From Oreohelix idahoensis (Eukaryota; Mollusca; Gastropoda; Stylommatophora; Oreohelicidae): a stretch of DNA of 64,000 nt. The stretch spans positions 10,001 to 74,000 of the forward strand of contig JAMPIV010003447.1 in the NCBI GenBank assembly GCA_024509875.1. Reading direction: 5' to 3'. Each line of letters begins with the position of its first letter. The stretch's first letter is position 1. Below the pieces are notes generated by a model that saw nothing but the letters and a program-made list of their open reading frames with translations, made no database searches and was not told the origin of the DNA. Shown here piece by piece: positions 55,651-64,000 of this stretch. Made by a program: the position numbers and the translations under genes.

Positions 55651-55651
55651 T

Positions 55652-55783
<132 letters not shown>

Positions 55784-55844
55784 TAAGCATATACGTTTTG
55801 TCAGTTTACGGAGTATGGAACTACCAACGCTGTCCCCTTGTACC

Positions 55845-56035
55845 TTTATCTCCTGTCAAAGCATATGTTACTGCAGCTGCTGTTTCTGCAGCAATTTCTT
55901 TACGAGATTAAGTTGCTACCTCATGCACACCCTCATGTACAACCTCTCATTTGCCACCTCTAATGACTTGCCTGAATGAGCAGCTGTCATATTCTGTCTA
56001 TGTCTCATCACAGAGACCCTGGGAATGTAGGGCAC
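55845..56035 (-). mobile_element. GAT-tailed dispersed repeat (family R), copy 3
   Basis: The reverse complement reads CTACATTCCCAGGGTCTCTG, CATAGACAGAATATGACAGC and GAGGTTGTACATGAGG, aligned with copy 1. The hAT MITE at 56043 lies just upstream. Confidence 0.65.
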
Positions 56036-56042
56036 ATAGTCC

Positions 56043-56342
56043 CAGGGCAGGCCTTAGACTGAGTAAAGATATCTGACCCATCGGGCCCCGCTCCCACAGC
56101 GGGCCTCACGCTCGGGTTCCCACCTCCTACTTTGAAAACAAAGTAAGAAACACATTTTTATTTCAAATTAGATATCAGGAATGCATGCTATTTTAGTGTA
56201 TAAAAAAAATTTCAACAATATCTACATTTAACAGCAATATTTTGACAAAAAACCATGTTAGAATAAAACTATAATCTTAAAGCCACAGGTGCCCCACTAT
56301 AATTGTTTCAATGGGGCCCCGCAATAACTAAGGCCGACCCTG
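56043..56342. mobile_element. hAT-type MITE, 300 bp
   Basis: Inverted ends read CAGGGCAGGCCTTAG and CTAAGGCCGACCCTG. Flanks are CATAGTCC (56035-56042) and CATTGTCC (56343-56350), an 8-bp duplication with one change. CAGGG..GGCCTTAG-type termini are typical of hAT non-autonomous elements. It is AT-rich inside with no coding frame. Confidence 0.9.
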
Positions 56343-56879
56343 CATTGTCCTACTGTATTACAGTGAATTTTTCTTAAAAGCATTACTTGTCAACTTTATC
56401 ATTAAGGTACTATTTGATGATAGCTGAAGTCACACATATTTGAATTGGTAATTTTCAGCACACAAATAGTGTTTGTTTACAGCATGTATGAGGTATTGGG
56501 TAACTTTTCGGCATTCAGACATTGCTTGGCAACCGTCAGCACGCAGAGACAGCATTTGGTAAATGTCAGAACGCCGAGAGTACTTGGTAGTTTGTGGCAT
56601 TAAGATATTACTTGTAGCTTTCAGCACACTAAAGTAAGTGGTAGCTCTTAGCACGCAGAAAGTAATTAGTACTTTTAACACAGTAAGGTAACAACAATAA
56701 GCACAATTGACCGCATTGGAGTACAGCGTACGTGAGTGTCGTACAGCACAAAGACATCACTGATGGTGGTAATATAAAGTACAAAGATATTAGTGTTGTA
56801 GACAACTAACAGCACAAATACATCACTGATGAGAATAAAATACAGGACAAAGATATTAGTGTTGTGGACAACTTACAGG

Positions 56880-57425
56880 CCTGGATCCTATCAGCCGTAG
56901 TACTTGATTCCTAGGAGGTTCCCGAGAATTGAAGCACAATTCTTCAATTCACATCTCTGCGAAGAGTAATCTTAAGCGAAAGCTAGACATCTTTACAGGC
57001 CCTCAGTAGATACTTTGAATTTTGGCCACTGTTGGACCATCACTGCAGAGCAAGGGGAGTAAATCCCGTGACAAACTTGTTCATGTTTCTGGCTGAAGTT
57101 TCTTGGCTTAAGCTTTCCCAGAATGAGGCAGGCGGCCTTGTGCCCAAAACACCTTGAAATAAAACGTGAAGGTCGTCCAATAGCAGATACTGCCTAATGG
57201 AAGTGAAACATTAGAGACTCCACTATTCTAAGTGGTCTCACCTTTATGAAGTGGAAGTGACTGGTTGCGTTCCGCACTGCCTATGCCTTCGCCAACTCAA
57301 GAACAAAGTAAACTACACATTTATAGCTCGGTAGACTGGAGAGTAAAGCTACAATGCTTCGAACTCAGTAACTTCGCTTCTAGAAGCAACCACTCTACCA
57401 CTCTGCTTTCAGTCTCCAACCCTTC
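56880..57425 (-). mobile_element. SINE family S, copy 3 (tRNA head kept)
   Basis: The minus strand begins near 57410 with GAGTGGTAGAGTGG (A box) and about 25 bases later GAGTTCGAAGC (B box). The body matches 18757-19285. Shared blocks include TGTTGGACCATCACTGCAGA and AGAGTAATCTTAAGCGAA on the plus strand. A segment of about 100 bases near 57090-57190 is absent from copy 1. Confidence 0.78.
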
Positions 57426-57502
57426 TTAATAGCAGGTAAAACATGCAGAGGTTACAAAGAGTTCAGTGAACAGACTGTCGTGGTTGAGTTAAAGTGTTAG
57501 AG

Positions 57503-57914
57503 CAGTGGTGGCCAAGCTAAGGTTGGCCGAGGGCCAGATTATGGTAAAGGGTAACACCCGAGGGCCAGACCAATAAAATCCTTAAAAAATAACGTTCTGA
57601 TATTTAGTTTTACATATATAATGAACCACGTACAGAAAGCAACGGCAAACCACTGTACTGCACATCTGGCAAGACATGTATACCAGTCTTCGAACTGAAA
57701 TTACTGTAAAAAAAATATAATGAATCTGTTGTTTTAATTTGTTTTGTAATATGACATGTAATTATTTATTTCAAACATACATTTGTGTGCTATTTCATTG
57801 TAAAGAGTGTGGCTTCAATCAACAATAAGTGGCCGGCCAAAACAGGTTGGCGGGCCGGGCAAAACTGGTTGGCGGGCCGGATCTGGCCCGCGGGCCGTAG
57901 TTTGGCCACCGCTG
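57503..57914. mobile_element. hAT-type MITE, 412 bp
   Basis: Ends read CAGTGGTGGCCAA and TTGGCCACCGCTG (inverted, one mismatch). A perfect 8-bp duplication, TGTTAGAG, lies at 57495-57502 and 57915-57922. Subterminal GGCCGG/GGCGGGCC runs are characteristic of this MITE type. There is no coding capacity. Confidence 0.95.
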
Positions 57915-57922
57915 TGTTAGAG

Positions 57923-59516
57923 TATTTGTCGAGTAAGACAACTGTAGTGAAATCGGCAATGAGAGTGGACTGGCAGAATTATAGACAACACACAGATAAT
58001 GTGTAAATAGGGTGAACTTGAGACAACCTGGCAGAGGATTCATTAAAGCTATCTCTCTTTCCAAGCCTCAACACACTTATAGAGTCTTAAGCACCACCCG
58101 CTTTCTCTCCTTTCTCTGGTCAAAAATAGAGACGATAGTAAGAGCTTGTAATATTAAGTATGGATGAAGGGTCATGAACAGCGCGTTAATAAATGAGTAA
58201 AATTTATTAAAGGTTCTTGAAAGAAGAAAATATATGAAAATAATGTATATCAGCACAACAACATAAGAAAAGGCATCAATATTCACATCAAGTTAACAAG
58301 TATCCAATTAAACACCCACGGACACACAAACCACCAACATAAACAAACCCTGCTGTAGAACACCGAGAAAATAAATAAACAAAGTTCTCAATCCTTCCGC
58401 TTTTGGGGAACCACATCCAATAACTCCTGTTAGTGGCTTTATGTATATATATCCTTCTATAGGTGATGAAATACACTGATAAATCCACGGTAGGCGCTAT
58501 CCATGCACCGTTGGTTATACACTAATAACGAAATAGGTTGTAGATTACTCTGTCTATATTCGGTTGACCGCTAATACGTGCGGGGTTTGAATGACCAGAA
58601 AAACACACACAAGACGAGGTCAATTTAGGACAAACGGTCCATTGCGCTATTATCCAGACGCGTGAAATTAGGCCTGCTTACTTGATGTTAAATCCGGTTT
58701 GGCTGGCTTGAACTTTATTTGTAACTGAGTGCTCCGTTTAAGCACACAGTCTGGTGTTTTCAATTCTACTGAAGACGCTGCGCTGATATATATGCTGGAA
58801 GCCACAATGCTCTGACTGGTGATCAAGAGACGAGTAGGAAACCACTACTGCCAACTGCGCTTTCAGATTTGCTTTGGCTCGTTACACACTGCAGGAGCTA
58901 ATTTCCCATTAGAGGGATGGCGTTGAAAGGGGTTTCTTCAGGTATAGGTAACAACTCGTGGTGCTAATTGCTTTCAGGAACCGTGAGATCGATGTGAATA
59001 TTACGTTCGTCGCCTGACTGGAATCCTGCAGTAGCAATAGGGTGCCCTGAAACTGAGACCCAAAATAACCAACCTTTACATCAAGCAAACAATAAAATTA
59101 CAATAACGTTATAATAAACAGTTTTGCTCCACCATGGGATTTTAAAAATTATTGTTATCGTTGCTGTGATAGTCTCGGGCTGTCTTTATCTATATGAGTC
59201 GCCCTCTTGTTACTTCCACTCTATCAATTATCAGCATGCGCCCGCATAGGCTAATATATCTTGTACATACATGTACCTGTCAGCAAAATCTACTCCATCC
59301 TATTCCAACTCAACATACGGGAACCTAACCCTGTAGTTCCAGCTGAGTGGATATGCTATTCATCTTACTACATTAAGTGAATTTACATAAAAATACAGCA
59401 TTAGACATTACATAATAAATGGTATGCGCCCCTTGGGGTCGATACTCAAAGAAGAACAAGTAATAACCTCCCCAAAATTGAATACATAGAAAATGCAATG
59501 TTATGGCTATAATAAT
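57923..59516. other. Unassigned stretch
   Basis: No coding or repeat similarity was recognised. Confidence 0.4.
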
Positions 59517-60852
59517 ACAGTTGTGACTTAAACATAAGGTATAATTATATCTCCAGCTGGTGGCTGCTTTCTGGATTGCTGTGAAAGAGTGTGTATTATG
59601 TTTTCTATGGTCAAAGGGACATAATCCGAGTTATCGAGACTACAATTTGTTAGGAGTTGCCTTCTCTTGTATAGAGACACGTTCGGTCTATAATTTCTTG
59701 AACGAAGCGTGACCACATCTCCTTATTTGGTAGTATCAGTCAACTATGGTAGATGTCTGAAACCTTTCTTAACGCTTCTTTTCATGACCATAAAAGGCGC
59801 GACTGTGTAAGACTTTTATCTCGAATGTTCTTCGAATCGTCTTATTGTGAACGGCAACTCAGAGATTGTCGTTCTGCGCATGTCAAAAACCGGGAGTTCG
59901 TTCTGTGTGTTCCGCCCAGTTGGGGAGTTTAGAAATGGTTTAAGAAGCGAGCAGACGCAACTGCGTCTTGTGATTCTCTGAGGGAAATACAGTGTCTTAG
60001 TGAGTTAGTTAGCTAACTAGACTATTTCCCAGTATTATGCAGCCTGCCTGGAGGCATATGTTCATGGTTGATTTTCCGAAATAAGGTAATTCCTCTTGTA
60101 TCGAACTTTATGCTATCATCTAGAGGTTCGTCATTTTGTCGCCTATTTGCTCGCCTGTGTGATGCAAAATGGAGAGGTACTTTGACTAGGATTAAGTCAC
60201 CAGTATCTGTATACCTGAACTAGTTAAATATATATGGGTCGCTCTAGACCAACAAGACTGTTGTCTGTGTTCCAGGATTCGTTATATCAGAGATCACGTC
60301 CAAGTCAGATGGTTAGACTTAGGAACATTATAAAGGTCGAGCTGACCTGTAGCCCATGTATGCTATTCACGTGCAGACAGTGAACGGACTTATTGTATAC
60401 AACTGATCTGCTAGCATCAGAATGGGAGCATTTATTATTGTTTATGAACATTGAAGATCTGTAGCTGACACTGTTGCAGAAGTTATAGAAATTATTATTA
60501 TTTATACAGCTTCACGAACTAGCACTCGATGATTGATGAATTTCTGAATCTATTGAACTGTGATGTCTTATGACGCATATATACAACAGCTATCATTGCT
60601 GACTACAGAAATTGTTTTCAATGTGCCATATCATCTTGCTGAACTCGTTAACCATGTTGATGTCATAAGTATCATGACTGTTTTGTGGCGTGCAATAAAT
60701 GAAAGAAACTTATACAACGAAGTTACCCTTTCTATGACTCTACACGTCATGTTGCCTGTGTGATAACCCTGTGAACTGTTCCACTACCACATACACAGCA
60801 ACATCCTAAATCAGAGAAGACACCTACATCTTACACTTTAACACCAGGTGTC

Positions 60853-60897
60853 GATAAGGGTGGCAAGTTACCACTTCAGCACAAATCCACCCTTATC
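60853..60897. other. 11-bp perfect hairpin
   Basis: GATAAGGGTGG and CCACCCTTATC form an 11-bp stem with a 23-base loop, just before TTTTTGGTGGCC. It may lie near the LTR-leader boundary. Confidence 0.6.
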
Positions 60898-61157
60898 ATT
60901 TTTGGTGGCCAGAGCTGGTTCTATCATCTGATATTTTGGCGCACCATATCATTTTTGGTGGCCATAGGTTGGTTCACTCTGATTCCAGCTATCAAGGGGG
61001 TCAGCAAACCCAGACATCATCATCATACTAGATACAACTACAGCATCAACTACCACCTTACAAGAAATTTTATTGAAAGTATCCGGATTTTCTGACAGTT
61101 GCTGATTTTGAAACTACCCGGCGCTGCTCGGCAATATTGAAGTTTATGTAAAATTAG

Positions 61158-61308
61158 AAGGACAAGTACCGAGCGAATGGATTTCCTGATCTGGTGAAAA
61201 GAAGGACAAGTGCCGTAACAACTGTTCCGGTCTCAGGGGTACTGCTGCGGGTTCAGAAGGTCAAGTGCCGGTTAAATCAATTTAGAAGATTCAGAAGGTC
61301 AAGTGCCG
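61158..61308 (+). repeat. Four spaced copies of a 15-base motif
   Basis: GAAGG(A/T)CAAGT(G/A)CCG occurs at 61158, 61201, 61256 and 61294. The second and fourth share a further TAACAACTGTT. The spacing is irregular, so it is not a simple tandem array. Confidence 0.85.
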
Positions 61309-61986
61309 TAACAACTGTTGCAGTATTAGAAGCTCTTTTCCTTCGTCATGGCTGTTTATGGGAGCAGAAGTTAATCAACGTTGGATCATTATCCTCAGAA
61401 TGCTGATTACATCCTGTTCTGCACCGTGCTGACGCTGGATTTATAGAAGTTAAGTGGCCTGTTTTGTTTGTGAACTGTGCCCTTATGTTCTAACTGAGCC
61501 TTCTGTACTTTCACACTTTCTCCTATTGTTTTCATGATACATGTTTATATGTTATATGTTATTTGTTATTTGTATATTTATATGTTTATATTTCAGCGGG
61601 TTTTCTCGGTTGGGCGGAGTCTTGCAGTAGAAGATACCACGTCACAGAGGTTCTACTGTTAGCGTTTTCGTTAGGGACTGTGCGAATTTCCTACAGTGAA
61701 ATTTGCTAGCGACAATCGTTGCTATATCTGTTTAGTTGTGACGAGTTGTGCTTTTTTTTTGTTTCTTGTATATATATTTTTTTTCTTTTTTCTTCTCTCT
61801 CTTTCTTTGTGTTTTTAGTTTCGATTTCGATTGTTTGTATTTGTAGGTCTCCCCTTTGCTATTATTCAGTTCTTTACGTATATTTTTGTGTATACACTGT
61901 AGCGTCATTTGTTAGTCATATCTTCGCATATTTCTTTTTAGTTTTGCTGTTTGTGTATTTGACTTATGCGAATGTTTTCGTATTGT

Positions 61987-62172
61987 TTGATCTTTGTTGA
62001 TTGTTTACATTGACTCTGATCTTTGTTATTGTTTACATTGACTCTGATCTTTGTTATTGTTTACATTGACTCTGATCTTTGTTGTTGTTTACATTGACTT
62101 TGATCTTTGTTATTGTTTACATTGTTGATGACCTTTGTTATTGTTTACATTGTCTTGTTATTGTTTACATAG
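61987..62172 (+). repeat. 28-base tandem repeat, about six units
   Basis: The unit is GACTCTGATCTTTGTTATTG followed by TTTACATT. The first three units are nearly identical and the last ones are shortened. Confidence 0.93.
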
Positions 62173-62212
62173 TTCTTGCATAGTTAGCTTTCACTATTGT
62201 TGATATATGCTC

Positions 62213-62331
62213 ATGCACTATTGGTCTATAGTGCACTTATCATAACAAACTGGTGTTTTTTGCTTATGCACTATTGTAGTGCAGTTATGATAAATAACTG
62301 ATGATTATGCACTGATTTGGGTAGTGCACTG
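62213..62331 (+). repeat. Three hairpin-forming repeats with TGCACTA/TAGTGCA arms
   Basis: Each unit has TGCACT, a short spacer and AGTGCA. The first and third contain the palindrome GTGCAC. They lie about 190-300 bases before the gag start. Confidence 0.8.
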
Positions 62332-62497
62332 TTAATTAAGAGGTGACTTGTGATATTATTATACATTTGATAATACAAGTTGGTGTCAACTCCTGTTTCC
62401 CACAGAGATTGGGTTCAACATAGAGATTATACAAGCACTTTATTAAGTCTTGTTGCTATTTAACATTGAAATAAGATAATTAATTATTTCAGGTTCT

Positions 62498-62517
62498 GTA
62501 CTCACATTTTGGACATC
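62498..62517 (+). promoter_or_regulatory. Bases before the gag start, with acceptor-like site upstream
   Basis: TTAATTATTTCAG, ending at 62492, is a good splice-acceptor match. The ATG at 62518 is 26 bases further on. Gypsy 1 has a similar ATTAATTTTAG before its gag. Confidence 0.4.
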
Positions 62518-64000
62518 ATGTCTACATTTGAGTACTTTATTGAGCAGGGTAAAGCCCTTGGGAAGACAGGTGATAAATTAGAAGAATTTGCGACTGTTCA
62601 ATATGCCAAGGCATTGAAGTCGGAAGAAAAGAAAATGAAAGAACAAACTGAACAAAAGAGAATAGAGGCTGAAATAGAACAAAAGAAACTGCAGATGCAG
62701 GTGGAGGAAAAAAGATTTCAAATGGAAATGGAAAAACAAAAAAGAGAAGCAGAATCTCAGGAGAAGAGGCTTCAGGCTGAAGCTGAAAATAAGAGACTTG
62801 AAAAAGAAGCTGAAGAAAAAAAGTTACAGGCCCAAGCTGAAGCTGAAAATAAGAGACTTGAAAAAGAAGCTGAAAATAAGAGACTTGAAATAGAGGCTGA
62901 AGGAAAAAAGTTACAGGCCCAGGCTGAAGAAAGAAAGTTACAGGCTGAGGCTGAAGAAAGAAGGTTACAAAGAGAGGCTGATGAGAGAAAAGCAAAAATG
63001 GAACATGATGAAAAAGTCTTAGCTTTAGAGTTAGAGAAGTTAAAGTTATTGAACACTGGTAATGCTAATGAGGCAAATAAGGTGTCAAATAAGACTAATG
63101 CTAAGGATTTCAAGCTTAATCTACCAGCATTTAATCCCTCAATCGATGATATAACATTTTATCTAGATAGATTTGAAAGTGCATGTAATGTGCATAATAT
63201 AGATAAAACATTATATGTGTATCATCTGTCCAAGATACTTAGAGGTGATGCTTTGACTTTGTTGAGTATGGTAGATGTGCCTGACAAAAACAACTATGAG
63301 GTTGTCAGGGCGGCATTGTTAAAGAAGTACCAACTTAACGAGGACGGATATCGTCTTAAATTTAAAACCATGTTACCAGAAACTGGAGTTGAATTCTCTG
63401 AATTCATCTCAGGCATCCGTCTTACTTTTTTACGTTGGGTTGAGTTGTCTAAGACAGAAAATACATTTGAAGCTCTTATGGATTTACTACTTAGAGATAA
63501 GGTTATGTCTTCTGTTAATGAAGCTTTTCTATCTTTTCTTCATGAGCGTAAGCCTAAAAACATAAAAGAAATGGAAGAATACTGTAGCCAGTATGTTACT
63601 GCGCATCCGCACATAACCATTAGTAACTCTAAGGTGAAAGAAGGTCTGCCAGTTGCTTCGGCAGCACCTTATGGCCCAAATTTTATGCGTAAATTTCAGG
63701 GTAGCCAGAAAAATTTCAATAAAAAGAGTAATCGTAATTATGCCCAGAACCATAGTGATCAATTCCAGGGTGATTCTTCTTCCCAGAACTGGAGACAACC
63801 TAATACTACACGTTATTCTACTCCGGTTAACTTTAGAAATTTTCACAAAGGTAATCGGTACAGAGGAAAATATTTTATGCAGAGACCTCAATACCAAGAT
63901 AATAGAGGTTCTCAACAACATAGAGATAGTAATGACAGTTATGGAAACTGGAACTCAAACCAGGATAAAAATTACAGTAGGGACTTTAATGATAATTGCA
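62518..64000 (+). CDS. Intact 5' part of a SCAN-type retroelement Gag (runs off the window)
   Basis: Gag assembles the particle and binds element RNA. From the ATG at 62518 (MSTFEYFIEQ) the frame is open for 494 codons to the window end, with no stop. Residues about 20-180 are a long Glu/Lys/Gln-rich coiled coil with internal repeats (AEAENKRLEKEAE recurs). Residues about 197-365 form a helical SCAN/capsid-like domain: FNPSIDDITFYLDRFES, YHLSKILRGDALTLLS, YEVVRAALLKKYQL and LLLRDKVMSSVNEAFLSFL. From about 380 the chain is basic and Asn/Gln/Arg-rich, as in nucleocapsid linkers. A CCHC knuckle has not appeared by the edge. The same layout is seen, broken, in Gypsy 1 at 35880-36730. Confidence 0.9.
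   Translation, partial: MSTFEYFIEQGKALGKTGDKLEEFATVQYAKALKSEEKKMKEQTEQKRIEAEIEQKKLQMQVEEKRFQMEMEKQKREAESQEKRLQAEAENKRLEKEAEEKKLQAQAEAENKRLEKEAENKRLEIEAEGKKLQAQAEERKLQAEAEERRLQREADERKAKMEHDEKVLALELEKLKLLNTGNANEANKVSNKTNAKDFKLNLPAFNPSIDDITFYLDRFESACNVHNIDKTLYVYHLSKILRGDALTLLSMVDVPDKNNYEVVRAALLKKYQLNEDGYRLKFKTMLPETGVEFSEFISGIRLTFLRWVELSKTENTFEALMDLLLRDKVMSSVNEAFLSFLHERKPKNIKEMEEYCSQYVTAHPHITISNSKVKEGLPVASAAPYGPNFMRKFQGSQKNFNKKSNRNYAQNHSDQFQGDSSSQNWRQPNTTRYSTPVNFRNFHKGNRYRGKYFMQRPQYQDNRGSQQHRDSNDSYGNWNSNQDKNYSRDFNDNC

Larger units (their letters stand above)
59522..62517 (+). mobile_element. Probable 5' LTR and leader of the retroelement encoding the 62518 Gag
   Basis: The stretch opens with TGTGACTTAAAC at 59522, the same start as the solo LTRs. 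TTTAAG lies near 59939 and a GTAATT donor-like site at 60086, echoing the TATA-to-donor spacing of the other LTRs. AATAAA lies near 60695. Two copies of ATCATTTTTGGTGGCCA (about 60894 and 60949) could mark a primer binding site. I could not fix the LTR end. Repeats and hairpins within are listed separately. Boundaries are tentative. Confidence 0.45.

Noticed and set aside
61987..62172. 28-base repeats of CRISPR-like length
   Set aside because: No spacers lie between units. It is a simple tandem repeat in a retroelement leader.

Overview
This window is non-coding eukaryotic DNA made almost entirely of transposable elements. I found no host gene. The repertoire is: RTE-like and RNase H-bearing I/jockey-like LINEs, Ty3/Gypsy elements with SCAN-like Gag, a Tc1 transposon, hAT-type MITEs, tRNA-derived SINEs and long (TA)n tracts. 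It points to an invertebrate animal, most likely a mollusc or another lophotrochozoan. That assignment is inference from repeat types; no species marker is present.

Left part (1-27 kb). An old RTE-like LINE (515-3402) is followed by a (TA)n tract into which a Tc1 transposon inserted (3607-5211; three in-frame stops in its transposase). Then come a solo LTR (6204-8797, target duplication TAAGG), a LINE 3' end (9095-9595), a long unassigned stretch with minisatellites, a tRNA-derived SINE (18757-19285), a second solo LTR of the same family (19910-22790, duplication CCCGG), an RNase H LINE fragment (23990-24660), a TA-rich block and a small hAT MITE.

Centre (27.6-47.1 kb) is a four-deep nest resolved at base level. 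LINE A (minus strand, about 47105 to 27600) was split by LINE B (28463-44791, 13-bp target duplication). LINE B was split by a solo LTR (29579-42833, duplication GTATT). That LTR was split by a complete but decayed Gypsy element (31218-41702, minus strand, duplication CCAAG) with two 2.1-kb LTRs. The LINE reading frames resume across both junctions. The Gypsy element has the unusual order gag, protease, integrase zinc finger, RT, RNase H, like the Gmr1 group, and each LTR carries an open 162-codon frame.

Right part (47-64 kb). A fourth solo LTR (48192-50422) sits in a (CAT)n microsatellite. It is followed by three copies of a GAT-tailed repeat, more SINE copies, LINE scraps and two hAT MITEs with 8-bp duplications. 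At the right edge is the start of another retroelement: an uninterrupted gag frame opens at 62518 and runs off the window, preceded by a leader rich in tandem repeats and hairpins.

The four solo LTRs share a TATA box, an initiator about 30 bases downstream, a GTAA splice-donor-like site about 100 bases further, and a pyrimidine-AG acceptor-like site followed by a conserved CTGATCA-type motif. This repeated promoter-exon-intron module is the most unusual shared architecture in the window.
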